Shown here: piece by piece, positions 1 through 12,344 of the stretch | Numbering within the stretch: the first letter of the stretch is position 1 | Layout: every line of letters begins with the position of its first letter | Assembly (NCBI RefSeq): GCF_021347895.1 | Contig: NC_067122.1 | Span: 35,000,215 to 35,064,214, forward strand | Source: Acanthochromis polyacanthus | Lineage: Eukaryota; Chordata; Actinopteri; Pomacentridae | Reading direction: 5' to 3' | Length of the DNA stretch: 64,000 nt | Position numbers and translations under genes: made by a program | Notes under the pieces: model-generated | The model's input: only the letters and a program-made list of their open reading frames with translations | Told to the model about the DNA's origin: nothing | Database searches by the model: none

Positions 1-71
1 CGACTTCCCCATCACAGCAATCACACATTCCTGGGGAGTGTGTTGAAAAATGTTGAAATTAAAACTAAAGT

Positions 72-153
72 TAAACTGCAACACAGCAGTAGAAAAGAAT
101 TAAAACTGCGTCACAGCAAGAAAAAATAAAACTATGTCACAACAAGAAAGATC
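72..153. repeat. short degenerate tandem repeat
   Basis: About three units of roughly 28 bp share an AAAACTGCGTCACAGCAAG-like core, ending near 100, 126 and 153. The units differ at several positions, so this is an old minisatellite fragment. No coding potential is seen. Confidence 0.45.
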
Positions 154-389
154 AGCTCTAGACACAGTAGCATAATGTGAGATCAGCCTGATTAAGAGCC
201 GAGTGTAACAGAGGAGACGTCTTACACGACTTACTGACAAAAACTGGTCAAAACTGGTTTTAGCTGGCTGTAACTGTGTGTCAGGCAAAGTCATGTAAGG
301 ACAGGAGGGGATATCTTGGGTGTGAAAAAAACAAAAATGTATCTGTTGAGAGCAGGCGTGAACTAACCGTGACGTCACCCGTTGGTTTC

Positions 390-845
390 AACGCAGAGAA
401 AATGAAGCCCGGATTTTGCTACTTCCTGGTCGCCATTTTGGATTTTTTGGAGCCAGTGACGTAAAAAGCGTCATCAAACAGACTGGACCGGAGAGCAACT
501 AGGGGCAGGACCAGTCAATGGGACTGTCAATCAAGTATAGCCACGCCCCCTGGCTCCACCAACTTTAACGATTTAGTTAAAATTCAGTATTGATTTATTT
601 TAAGATCGGCCACCTGATCTCTCATTTTGACCATGAAAACTAACGGGGAAAAAATCCTGAGCTGTAGAACATCAGTCTATCAAATTTTATTTTTTCCAAA
701 AATGAATTGGGGTCTATGGAGCAAAAGCTTTTTGGAGCCAACCCTAGCGGACGGCGTGATATTGCAAGTTCTTGACACTTCCGGGTGGGCTTCAATTTTG
801 GAGCCAGATGCTACGTCCACTATATATACAGTCTATGGTTGAGAG
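390..845. repeat. old dispersed teleost repeat
   Basis: This stretch contains phrases I remember from many fish genomes, such as TTTTTGGAGCCA, CTTCCGGGTGGGCTTC and TATATACAGTCTATGG at its right edge. It has no open frame of note and no visible terminal repeats. The family name is not assigned. The assignment rests on memory of recurring sequence, not on a search. Confidence 0.4.
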
Positions 846-984
846 GTCCCGTGGTAAATAAAGGCTCTGATTGGTTGGGCAGTGAGACAGCAGGAGGGAA
901 TTGGCACACCTCCTGGTGGATCTGCTCAGCTATTGATTTTTTTTAGGAAAGCACCAGGAGTTCAGACACTATTAAAAACAGAAT

Positions 985-1215
985 AAGTAATATAATGGTG
1001 TCAGGAAAGTGTGATGATCACAATAAAAAATGGGATGTACCTGGGTGTGGAAGCCCCAGAATCAAAAAGTATAAAAGACAGGGCATCAGAGGGCATAGTC
1101 ACATTTACCTCGGGGTATCTCTCAGAGTGTTTTGACCTGTGCTGCACAGAATAAACACTTTATTTTTGAATCTGAAGATTGCTCCAAGACTCTTCACTGT
1201 TTTTCATTGGTGAGA
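985..1215 (+). other. possible solo-LTR-like segment
   Basis: Downstream of ATAATGGTGTCA there is a TATAAAAG box near 1069, then an AATAAA signal near 1151 and a T-rich stretch ending close to TTGGTGAGAC. That order (promoter box, then polyadenylation signal within about 100 bp) is typical of an LTR. A second region at 51080-51300 begins with the same ATAATGGTGTCA and has the same layout, which argues for a repeated family. No gag, pol or env coding sequence is nearby and no target duplication was found, so the call is tentative. Confidence 0.25.
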
Positions 1216-1272
1216 CTGCTGCAACTATTATTTTTTGACCAAGGATATATATTTTTTGTAAATGAGGACCTA

Positions 1273-1485
1273 CACACGTGGACAAAATTGTTGGTACCCC
1301 TCAGTTAAAGAAGGAAAAACTCACAATTCTCACTGAAATCACTTGAAACTCACAAAAGTAACAATAAATAAAAATTTATTGAAAATTAAATAATCAAAAA
1401 CAGCCATTACTTTTGAATTGTTGATTAACATAATTATTTAAAAAAACAAACTAATGAAACAGGCCTGGACAAAAATGATGGTACC
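1273..1485 (+). repeat. left IR/DR terminal repeat of Tc1 copy 1
   Basis: This is the left inverted repeat. Its outer and inner direct repeats are presumed transposase binding sites by analogy with other IR/DR elements. Its partner is at 2695-2906. Confidence 0.9.
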
Positions 1486-1653
1486 TCTATAAAAGATTGA
1501 AAACTATTTGACCAGAGTGACATGATTAACTCAGGTGTGTCATTTAATTGACATCACAGGTGTTTCCAAACTCATAATCAGTCAGTCTGCCTATTTAAAG
1601 GGAGACAAGTAGTCACCCTGCTGTTTGGTGAAAAGGTGTGTACCACACTGAAC

Positions 1654-2688
<1,035 letters not shown>

Positions 2689-2694
2689 GTTATG

Positions 2695-2906
2695 GGTACC
2701 ATCATTTTTGTCCAGCCCTATTTCATTAGTTTTTTTTTTAAATAATTATGTTAATCAACAATTCAAAAGTGATGGCTGATTTTGATTATTTAATTTTCAA
2801 TAAATTTTTATTTATTGTTACTTTTGTGAGTTTCAAGTGATTTCAGTGAGAATTGTGGGTTTTTCCTTCTTTAACTGAGGGGTACCAACAATTTTGTCCA
2901 CGTGTG
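2695..2906 (+). repeat. right IR/DR terminal repeat of Tc1 copy 1
   Basis: This is the inverted partner of 1273-1485, ending GTCCACGTGTG before the TA duplication. The inner motif starts at GGTACCATCATTTTTGTCC. Confidence 0.9.
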
Positions 2907-2908
2907 TA

Positions 2909-5575
2909 GAATAAAGACAGAAGATTTAATTTGTGAAGACAATGTATCCACTACAAGTGGAAGAGAAATTAGAGGACTTTTAGCATTTTCAAGTTAATGA
3001 GAAATTCAGGGATTCATGGCTGCAAACTGCTGTCAGGCCTAAATTAATGACTAATTAATTGTCTTTTAATTCTTGCTTTATAGTGGCATAGTGCTGGTGT
3101 CATCACAAGACATGTATCATAGCAATTATTTTTCTATTGATTCTGAAACTACACGGGTGAATTCTATGTGGGAATTTGCATTACATATGTGAAATCATAT
3201 ACACTGAGTAAATACAGTGCATTCATGCTATAAATATATACTAGCATAGTCCATTATTCGTTATGTGTTCAGATAGTGCCATAGATCAGACTCTGTATGA
3301 GTGTTTGGCTCCATTTGGTCTAAACTGACTATTTCTTAGTCTTACAAATGAATACTGTGAATAAATAAAGCAGTGTGGCGATCTTTACAAACAACAGTTT
3401 AACAATAATACTGAAATAATGAAAACTTCAAATCCAAATAGCAGGAAAACTATGGATATGTTCTATTTTGGGGTCTGGTTTAAATCATCTGAGGGACTTA
3501 CTATTGGAAGACGGTATTTACTAAAGCTCGACATATTATTGGGTGTTATTGTCTGAACTCAGGGCTTGTATGCACCTTGTGCAGGGACTTGCAGTTGAGT
3601 AGGAAGCGCTAATGTTGCTCTTGAGGAGATGTCAGCAGGTAAAGTAGTGTAACTAGTCCATAGCATCATAAGAACTGTCTGCATTTACACTGACATACAG
3701 AAGGCATTCTGCTTTGGGAAAGTGAAAATCTCAGCTACAATGAATATTTTAGCATCAAGCCGAACAGCTGAATTAGTCTTTAATGTGAACATACAAATGC
3801 AGTTGAATAATACATGGAGCTGAGGGAGGCAGCTGAGATGTGAGGATGCCGGTTTGAACCCAGCTCCTGACCTTCATTCCATCTCCTCTCTCCGTGTTCA
3901 GTCTAATTAAGCAAATATTCTGCCAAACGCTCACCTCGCTGCTGCATGTTTGGCGTTGCGCTGCAGCGTGTTGCAGACAGCACATCTCCGGCAGAGGTTG
4001 CTAATTACGGGATCTGGTGTCAGCGAATAAGGAGTGTGTGTCCCAACAGCTGCCATGATGTTTTGCCCATGTGCCATAATCGCTCCTGCTGTTCCTAATG
4101 GAGATGTCTACAGGCTGCAGATGCTGATAATTATTATTCTGTGGTATCGGCACACACAGATACACTGACGGAAACTAGTGTTTGCTCACACACACTCTTT
4201 GATACCTTCACACACACACGAGCACACAGCTATGCTAATATGTAAGGAGCTGATTTTTCAGACTGATTTCCACTGAGCACATTCATTCTTTTATTCATCT
4301 ATAGGAGGAACCGCCCAGCAGCTCTGATCTACAGCAGCTTCTGACGTCATCCAACCATCCATCAAGCCTCTCTGACGGAGCTTTCTCTGCATGCTGACCC
4401 TTCACTCTCATCTAAGCTGGACTGAGGAGATAAAAACAGAGGAGAGTGATGAGGTTGTACTGGTGGATCCTATCTTGAAGATTCATTTCTGTGAAACAAA
4501 CTACATTTTTTTGTTTATTAAAACCTGCTACACTCTGTTGTAGCCCTGTAAGACTGTCAAACTCACATCCACAGAATCTTCTTGCTTGTCCAACAAAAAT
4601 TGTGCTAACATTACCCAGAATGCAACTCATCCAGCACTGGTTCACCTGGAGTGTTAGCAGTGGATAAAGAACTGTAAAAAGTGTTGTTAAGGTGTAGTTG
4701 AGATAAAGTAGTAGTTTCAAAAAAAATCTCTTACTTTTGTGGATTCTATCAACTTAAAACTACATTTTGTCTCTTTACACTGGTGTTTGAATTGCAGCAA
4801 AAATGCAAGAATTTAGTTCACCGCATCACATTTCTTCCTTTATTTTTTTTCTGCTGTAGCCCAACCACCATTTTCTTACAGTCTGATTACAGAAAGAAGG
4901 AAAGGAGTCTAATAAAACAATCAAGTTTTACATTTTGCAACAGGCAAATATTTAAGTTTCAGAATGTTTAAGCTGACTTTTCTTATAGTGAAATTGCAGT
5001 AATGTTTATTTATGAATAATCTCATAATGTAGTACAGCAAATGTTAACCAGTGCTGTTAATGGTATGTGTTGATTTGATCTGAATAAACTGAATTCAGTT
5101 GCATGCTAACAATCAAAGCAATTCAATTCAGTTGGTCCAACAGTTGCATTTTTTTCAGTCTAATTTAGCCTTTTCCACAGAGTACGAGTCAAAGTTTTGG
5201 CACCAACAGATATGAATTTCATTTGCTGTTCTTTACTTTTGGTTTCCATTCACTTTATGGTTGTTGAGTTTACATGTTGGAGTCTTGGTTAAGGTTGGAG
5301 AACATAATTACTTGGTCAGACTTTGGAGAAATGTCATGGTTGAGTTTCAAACTCTTTCGCTACATGTTTGAAGCTACTCCTCCATGTTCTTGGTTAGTTA
5401 GTGGGTTCTCAACACATCTAATATGTGATTGGTTAGCTGACAAGGAGCGACAGTGACAATAAACGGCAAAGATCTTCTGATTAAAAATGTATCTCTGATA
5501 TGTTACAAACAAACTAGATCCAGCAGACAATACATTTCCTTAAAACATGACAGAGAATGAAGTGTAGTTACCTCC
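2909..5575. other. non-coding stretch, possibly conserved in part
   Basis: I see no gene here. Two sub-regions have the look of conserved non-coding DNA: 2990-3130 with several TAATTA-type sites, and 3880-4150 with CTAATTAAG, GCTAATTACG and GATAATTATTAT in otherwise balanced sequence. The rest is AT-rich with stop codons in all frames. Conservation cannot be judged from one sequence. Confidence 0.5.
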
Positions 5576-5830
5576 ACCAGGAGGATATGTAATCACCGGA
5601 GTTTGTTTGTCTGTCCGTCTGTGTGTCCGTGTGTGTGTGTGTGTGTCTGTGTGTCCGTGTGTGTGTGTGTGTCTGTTTGTCTAACAGCATAACTCAAAAA
5701 GTCATGGACGGATTTTCACCAAATTTTTACAGGATGTCCGGAAGAGCACGAGTAAGAATCGATTAGATTTTGGAGGTGATCCGAATCACCGTCTGGATCC
5801 AGGAATTTTTTGAAGGTCGAAGGACAATTG
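5576..5830 (+). repeat. dispersed repeat with GT/GTCTGT run
   Basis: A GTGTGTCTGT simple repeat is followed by AACTCAAAAAGTCATGGACG and GTGATCCGAATCACCGTCTG. I remember this combination as a very common interspersed repeat of fish. No coding region or terminal repeats are visible. Confidence 0.5.
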
Positions 5831-5852
5831 AGAGATGGCCTGGCCTGACAGA

Positions 5853-6110
5853 GTCAAAAGAGTTGAGATATCTGCTCTCCTTTGTGCTGAACATCAGCCG
5901 GATGACCATCCACAGAGTCACGGAGAGGCTAAAGAATGGTGAAGATCTTTCAGGTCTTCACCATTCTTGAAAGATCACTGAAAGATCTTCACCATTCTTG
6001 AGCCTCTCCGCCACTCTGTGGACGATCATCCGGCTGATGTTCAGCTGGTTGGCTCTGTCAGACTTGTTGTGGTCAGCATGAAGGAGAGCAGATATCTCAA
6101 CTCTTTTGAC
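5853..6110. repeat. long palindrome built from a transposase 5' end
   Basis: The arm 5853-5953 is matched in reverse complement by 5978-6110, with about 24 bp between them. The right arm is roughly 30 bp longer, so the left arm has an internal deletion. Both arms encode the same helix-turn-helix peptide (ISRMxxHRVxERLKNGEDLS). The two arms would fold into a hairpin. The likely origin is a head-to-head copy of one transposon end. Confidence 0.85.
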
Positions 6111-6117
6111 TTCCATC
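5978..6117 (-). pseudogene. N-terminal transposase helix-turn-helix fragment
   Basis: Reading leftwards from the ATG at 6117, the frame encodes about 46 residues beginning MEVKRVEISALL and containing NISRMIVHRVAERLKNGEDL. This looks like the first DNA-binding helix-turn-helix of a mariner- or Tc1-type transposase. The frame then enters the centre of the palindrome and has no catalytic domain. It is a truncated remnant. The exact superfamily is inferred from the helix-turn-helix style alone. Confidence 0.55.
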
Positions 6118-6267
6118 TTGATACAACTTCACCGGAGAAAAAAATTGTATTAAGGACACCTGCCTATAAGGTAGAACTTTCAGTTTATTTAATGGAATTT
6201 TTCACTCCGACATGTAAACATCTCTAAAGATCATGAAACCGTGTAACAGAACTTTTGCAAAGCCCGG

Positions 6268-6318
<51 letters not shown>

Positions 6319-6338
6319 GGCATGCCGTTTAGGAAATT

Positions 6339-6417
6339 ATATATATAATGAAAGTCGATATATATATAATGAAACTTGATATATATATATAATGAAAGTT
6401 GATATATATATAATGAA

Positions 6418-6490
<73 letters not shown>

Positions 6491-6625
6491 AGTTTCATTA
6501 TATATATATCAACTTTCATTATATATATATCAACTTTCATTATATATATATATCGACTTTCATTATATATATATATATCAACTTTCATTATATATATATA
6601 TATCAACTTTCATTCAATATATATC
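6339..6625. repeat. subterminal tandem array (left arm)
   Basis: Units of about 20-24 bp alternate TA-rich sequence with AATGAAAGT(C/T)GA. The first four run in one direction to about 6420. After a (TA)n core at 6421-6488 the units run in the opposite direction, so the array is itself a palindrome. Long apparent reading frames of Ile/Tyr residues here are simple-sequence artefacts. Confidence 0.85.
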
Positions 6626-6680
6626 AAATCTTTTTTCCTACCGAGCCCCGGAAGGGACATGTCCGTATGGCGAAGCGACA

Positions 6681-6806
6681 ATGAAGGACACTCACCCGGA
6701 CGAGAATTTTATTGAGTTTTATTTTGAAATCGGCCTGAAATACACAGACATTCAAGCAGTGCCGTGCGCTAAGAGTCTGCCATGCAGACCAGCGATCCTG
6801 ATAATG
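6681..6806 (+). CDS. possible first exon inside the TIR element
   Basis: An ATG at 6681 opens 42 codons that run into a good splice donor (ATG|GTAAGT at 6807). The peptide begins MKDTHPDENFIEFYFEIGL and continues KYTDIQA. The 'EN-IE-YF-GL-Y-I' spacing weakly recalls a short helix-turn-helix segment found next to integrase-like domains in some fish repeat proteins, but that is memory and not a firm match. It lies just inside the left array of the element. Whether it joins the exons at 7535 is unproven, because no exon was recognised in between. Confidence 0.35.
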
Positions 6807-7534
6807 GTAAGTTTTATTTCTCCAACATCCTGCTGTTATCCTACTATGAATACGCTAGCTGCAACAGTCCCACATCAGTATTATGAACGTTCCGCCAGCT
6901 AACGCGGTCCGGACACCGGATCAGTGATTAGAGGTTGGCTTTGAACTATTGTTTGCCAGCCAGTTAGCCGCTGGTAAGCTAACAAGCTATGAAACAACTC
7001 CTTATAAAACCGGAGGAAAGCAGCAGCAGTATTTCAGTCCAAGACCTGTATTCAGAACCTCCCACGCTGTTACACAATGACCCATTAATCATATTACTGA
7101 ACTATATGGTTATCATTGAAATTTTCCTTGAAGAACCAGTGAACTCTTTGCGAACACATTTTAATTTATGTGTTGATTATGTTTCGTATCAGTAATACAA
7201 GTCTAAAAAACTGATTCAAATGATCAAGTTAACACAATGAAGTAAAGAGTACTGGTAATCTGCAGCTATTTTCATAATTTCAAGGTAAAATTCTGATGTG
7301 TGATTTTCTAGCTTTGCAGATGTGGAAATCCAATGCACTGATTTCTTATACACAGATGCTTTTGGTGTTTTTTGTTGTAAAATAAAACAAGGCATTTATC
7401 ACTGTTGGAAATTATTACAGGTATTATTTGTAACACTTTCTAACATTGTATGGACAAAGCAATAAATCAGTGAATGGATAAAATCATTTGTATTACAGAT
7501 GCTATCAACAGCATGTCTTGTTCATTTTATTTAG

Positions 7535-8026
7535 TTGTCGGCCTTGGATGATGAGGTCCAGTTACCAGGAGCACTAGTCTGCAGTTTACTGGTTCCGTCC
7601 TGCAGCTCCTCCACGCTGTCCTCCTCTCTACAGACCAAATCAAGTAAGATCTGATTAGACTATGCAGACATCAACATGATCAGTATGTTATCTTTTGACC
7701 CGTCCTAAAATCACAAAATAGAACATTTACTTTAAGTTAACTGTGTTTATGAAAATAGAAAATAATTACTGACAACTAGTACTTTTTGGTGCTTTTATGC
7801 AGGAAAAGGGAACCAGGAAGCTGCTGTGGATCCTCTGCAGTATCTGGAGAGGTCAGAGGAACGGTTCTTGGAACAGATCGGAAGACACCAAGACGTGACC
7901 TCTGCCATTCTCCAGAACATCCAGAAGATGAATGAAAACCTTGGTTGCACTGATGGGACGCATGGTGTCGGTGCTGGAGCAACTGTCCCAGAATTAAACT
8001 GCATTGTTGACTATTGGCTTTTCTAG
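7535..8026 (+). CDS. two spliced exons, Myb/SANT-like accessory protein C-terminus (tentative)
   Basis: Exon 7535-7643 follows an acceptor (TTTTATTTAG) and ends at CAA|GTAAGA. Exon 7803-8026 follows TTTTATGCAG. Joined with phase 1 they give one open frame: a Ser-rich stretch, then DPLQYLERSEERFLEQIGRH and QDVTSAILQNIQKM, a predicted amphipathic helix, then a stop at 8026 and AATAAA at 8028. Acidic helical C-termini of this kind occur in Myb/SANT-like proteins encoded by Harbinger-type transposons and related host genes, so an accessory DNA-binding protein is possible. The N-terminal DNA-binding domain itself was not found. Splice signals and continuous frame are directly visible; function is inferred. 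Confidence 0.5.
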
Positions 8027-8480
8027 AAAATAAATCTTTTTTAGTACTTCACCTGTTTTGTATTTTACCCAAGCACTTTGGGTGAATAAACAGAAATTTG
8101 TGATGAGAGATGCAAATTTTGTCTATAATCTACAGAGACTTTATTCAGTGTTCAGTGCACACTTTTGTTACACACATTTTGACAGATAAGCAGTTGTGCT
8201 TTTCAAGCAGATTTTAGTCAGAAACATCAGTAGCATATATTGTTGTTTTTTTACTGTTACACCAATCTAGGTAGATAAACTGCACTACTACAGCAGATAT
8301 ATTATTGAAATGTGCTTCTATTATGTGTCTACATACACTGCTCACAAATAGTTATTCAACTTTTGGGTGAAATTGATGGAAAATATAAAAAGTGCATGCT
8401 GTAGTGATATATCATAAAAGTAGGGTATTTAACTAGAAACATGCAATAGTGATTTCCTCATCTCAAAAAAAAAAATTGAA

Positions 8481-8696
8481 TCAAAAGCTAACAACAGTGG
8501 AGGGTATGTCACAATAAAAATGTCTCAGTTTGGACAGAACAGCAGCCTTCAGCTGAAATCCAGTACAATTGTGTCCCACCAGTGGCGTGATCATGGATGT
8601 GTCCAGGCAGCAGCTGACCTCTGCCTCGTAATTAGCCTTAAGACCAGCTATAAAGATTAACATAGATATTATCATTATCATCAACATATGGTGCAT
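8481..8696 (-). other. short minus-strand open segment inside the TIR element
   Basis: About 70 codons are open on the minus strand, with a hydrophobic start followed by LKANYEAEVSCCLDTSMI. I do not recognise it. It could be an exon of the element or chance. Confidence 0.15.
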
Positions 8697-9004
8697 GTGT
8701 TTAACCTTTAAGCTATGTAGGGATGCAAATGTAGTCGAAGCTAAGTAGCTAAGCTAATGCTAACACGTTCAGTGGTCAGAATCAAAACATCTCTAAAAAT
8801 TACCTGTTTTCTCAAACGTAGTCGCTGTTCCCTGTGACAACCATGAAGACAGATAATCACAGAAGAGCTCATCTGAAGAGCAAATGTCCAATAAGGTTCC
8901 TGTTTTTGTTTGCCATGTCCTTCCAGGGCTCAGTAGGAAAAAGTCTGAATATATGGAATGAAACTTTGAATAGATGGAATGAAAATCTGAACATTCTATA
9001 TTCC

Positions 9005-9190
9005 GACTTTCATTATATATATATCAAGTTTCATTATATATATATCAAGTTTCATTATATATATATCGACTTTCATTATATATATATCAAGTTTCATTAT
9101 ATATATATCGACTTTCATTATATATATATCAAGTTTCATTATATATATATCAAGTTTCATTATATATATATCGACTTTCATTATATATAT
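9005..9190. repeat. subterminal tandem array (right arm)
   Basis: Nine or so units of ATATATATCAAGTTTCATT or ATATATATCGACTTTCATT run head to tail, in reverse complement to the left arm. Degenerate versions (GGAATGAAACTTTGAAT) precede it at 8945-9000, which suggests the array grew by local duplication. Confidence 0.85.
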
Positions 9191-9204
9191 AATTTCCTAA
9201 ACGG

Positions 9205-9210
<6 letters not shown>

Positions 9211-9281
<71 letters not shown>
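9211..9281. repeat. (TA)n microsatellite at the element's right flank
   Basis: Nearly pure TA dinucleotides follow the element end. A matching (TA)n lies at 6271-6318 on the left flank, so the insertion target was probably a TA tract. Confidence 0.9.
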
Positions 9282-9284
<3 letters not shown>

Positions 9285-12200
9285 GGTGTTTTCTCCTTTG
9301 TTAGTAAAAATAGGAATGTGAATGGCTGCCATGTGGTTGTCCTCGTGTATAATCAGCTAACTTGTCTTTTAGAACTGGACAGTTCCCTATAACCATATTG
9401 ACCTGTTTGCTTTGTAGCAGCCAATACATATCTGGAAAAACTCAACATACCATTTAACTCGAAAGAAGGAAATAAATACAAGGTTTCCAAACAAAACATC
9501 TCAGTATTAGAATCCTCCCCATCTCCCTCTACAGCAATCCCCAAACATTTTATCACCATCAGCCGTAATGAGATGTTCAGTCTGCTCTCCAATCCTTCCA
9601 CAATCCCACCGAGGCAAACATCAGACTTGTAGAGTGGTAGAAATGCATCTCGTTCTTGCCCACATGGTTCCTTCATGTTTACTGATCCCAGTTCTGCATG
9701 GGAGTTGAATAAAACATGAAGAGGAGCATTGGAAGTGTCTCACAGGGAGTATGCATACTGCGAGAAGCTACATCTAAGTGAGACGAAGAATCTTAAACCA
9801 AGTCAATGCGTGCTTGCTTTTCCTCTCAGCAGTCAGCTTCTATTTGAGTTTTTTCTTAATTATCTTAATAATATATCACAACTTGTTACAGACATTTCAT
9901 CGCTGGTTCTGAGTTTTTTCTTGAATCTGTTTAACAAACAATTTGTACTTGTCAGTGTTAATCAAAGTCAGAATTTCTTATTTCAAACATCTCATCTTTT
10001 TCTTCTGTTCACATGTAGATCATTGATCATTTCTGTCAATCTTTCACCACAGCCTACAGCCAAAAACAGTACAGAACAGAGACACAAGAAACACTCTAAT
10101 AACCTCTAATAAACAGACAAGGTGTTTGTTGGTCTAAAGCACCGTTACATTTGTTATCTTGTCACAGTTCTGACATTTTTACTTTCACCTTGACCAACAC
10201 TGGCCTTTAGATCGTGTTTGGAATCTTTGGTCTTTTGGCTGCTGAATCCTTAAGAAAGAAGTAAAGAACTGTGCTGCAGAGTTCTGAGAAAGCATGTGAA
10301 GAAAGTTTGTAAAACCAAGTGTAGACGTTAACTAAAACGTTCTGTCATAGCAAGATGTTCTATGTTTCTCAAGCTCTCTAATTAGATGACACTTAGATCC
10401 GAGCAACAACCATCATTTGAATTGGAAAACTGCTTTTCTCAATAGTTTGTGCATATATTTTTTTTTCATTTTCACTTGCAAAATGTCATCACCATGTGTG
10501 ATATTACTTTTTACCTCAGTATAACTGCCAGCATACTTTTTGCTGTTCTGTTCTAGTCCTATTTTGTCTTACTTCTCTTATTTCAGTAATGTACTGTACA
10601 TAGATCTTGTTTCCTTATTAGACACTGCATTCCTAATTTCATGTAATATTATTTTTCTGAGCACAATCAGCTCTTTTGTCCTCACATAATTAAATCCGTG
10701 AAGAGGATGTTACAGTTTCCCACAGACCTGTGCTTCATTTCTTTCATTAAACATATCATTTCTTGAAGTCGTACAATTCATTTAGTAAATGAATCTTTAT
10801 CAGAATTACCTGATTTAAGCACACTATGCAATTTTTAAACTGTATTTATATAGTACTCCAGGTATTTAGCCTTAGTTCAGGATGACTGCAGCAGCATTGG
10901 ATGCTTAGTTTAAGCATGCTTTCCTACATATTACCAAAAACTTTTAGGTCTTTTGTATGTAGATTATTATTCACTATGTTCATCACTGGTTTTATGAGCA
11001 GCATTAATTCTGCAAAAATTTAAGCCTGAATACAATTTTAACAGGTGAGTTATAAGAAAAATCAGTGACTGTACAGAAAAATTTGCTGTAGAGACCAAAA
11101 CTATTCATGTATCAGGGCGTAAGTGTGTTTTTTCTGTTGTAAAGATGGGCTTTTTCATATGAAGGTCTGTCAGAATGGAGTCCCATCTGGAGTCAGCATC
11201 TAGTGGACATTAGAGGAATTGCAGTTTTTGACACTTTTATCTCAGCTTATTTTTTTTAGCCCAGAAAGCTGCAGCTTGATCTTAAAGGTGATTGTTTTTA
11301 GATGTAAAAAAGATAAACTCCTAAACATTCTGCATATCCTTTTTTAAGATGATGACACTAGTATTTGCTAAACTGAATCACATTCCTCCATTTATTGAGA
11401 AGAGAATTCTTAAATTGTTTACTTGTGTCTAAACAAATGCACTTCCTTCAGTCACTAATTCACTGATATTACTCACTTAAAGGTATATGTGTATGAGACT
11501 ACAGATTTAGACTTAATTATGCTAATTTTAAGTCATCTTTCCAACTGCAGTGCTTTTCTTTTGAGTTTTTGAGAGAGTTTTTGCGGTGAACAGATATGCA
11601 GAAGGAAATGCTCACATTGCCTCCAGTCCTATTTGGAATGATTTTTATTTTTGTATCTTACAAGGAAAGAGAGAATATTCAAAATGTTTTCTTTGTTTTG
11701 AGGCTAGCTTGAGAAACAAAAGGTCAAAAGCTGCTCAAATTGATTTTTAAAAAATAATTTGCAGCGTCTGCTTGTATGTTTTCAGCAGCTTTGTTTTATG
11801 TCTAAGAGCTGTTCTTCTATTCTTTCTCAAGGTTTAATTTCTTTACTTCTCTTTCTGTCTGTTATTGTTTTTTTAGTCAGATTTGTTCGACGCCAGGTGT
11901 TTGCTGGATAAAAACTTTTTACTTCAATATACATGATGGAGTCCTGAGTAATGACAGTTTGTGTAGACAATGTTTTCCTCCATGGAAGATTTACTCGTCC
12001 TCTGCTGATTATTACATGAATAAGTCAAATATAATTTCAAGGATGACAACTTGTAGAAAGACGGAGGGTAGAGCAGAAGAAACAGAGTTTAAAGTGCAAA
12101 GACTTGATGTAGTCCTTGATAAGATGACCTCTCCTCATCTGATTGGCTGGCTGTCTATGTTTATATTAGCAGATATAATGCTTATCTGGTTTATCTTCAA

Positions 12201-12336
12201 TCCCGACTGACATAATTGACTGCAGTGTCTATTAGTCAATATATTATTTTCTTAGGCCTGGATCTCTAAATGCATAGAGTATTGAGACATTTTAAGTATT
12301 CTGACTGATATAAAATGGGTAATAGTAGATATTAGA
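9282..12336. other. non-coding AT-rich stretch
   Basis: I see no recognisable gene, repeat family or RNA. Open frames around 9353-9676 (minus) and 9729-10109 (plus) have no recognisable domain, and their composition looks like chance. Confidence 0.5.
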
Positions 12337-12344
12337 GCATGAGG

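Larger units (their letters stand above)
6319..9210. mobile_element. 2.9-kb TIR element with tandem-array arms and internal exons
   Basis: The outer ends are exact inverted repeats starting GGCATGCCGTTTAGGAAATT at 6319 and ending at 9210. Identity runs at least 68 bp, through ATATAATGAAAGTCGATATAT-type units. Both ends sit directly in (TA)n tracts, consistent with insertion at TA. Inward of each end are arrays of the unit ATATATCAACTTTCATT or its complement. The interior holds exon-like open segments (6681-6806, 7535-7643, 7803-8026) and AATAAA near 8028, but no complete transposase was found. I infer a non-autonomous DNA transposon, or an autonomous one that has lost its transposase. The superfamily is unknown. 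Confidence 0.7.

Noticed and set aside
5947..6000. CRISPR-like repeats around GAAGATCTTTCAG
   Set aside because: They are the centre of a single palindrome. There are no regularly spaced spacers, and the genome is vertebrate.
6231..6715. Several 60-110-codon frames of alternating Ile and Tyr
   Set aside because: They come from (TA)n and the TA-rich tandem arrays, and appear on both strands.
8834..9332. A 156-codon frame and its antisense partners
   Set aside because: Most of the length is the right-hand array and (TA)n of the TIR element. No domain is present.
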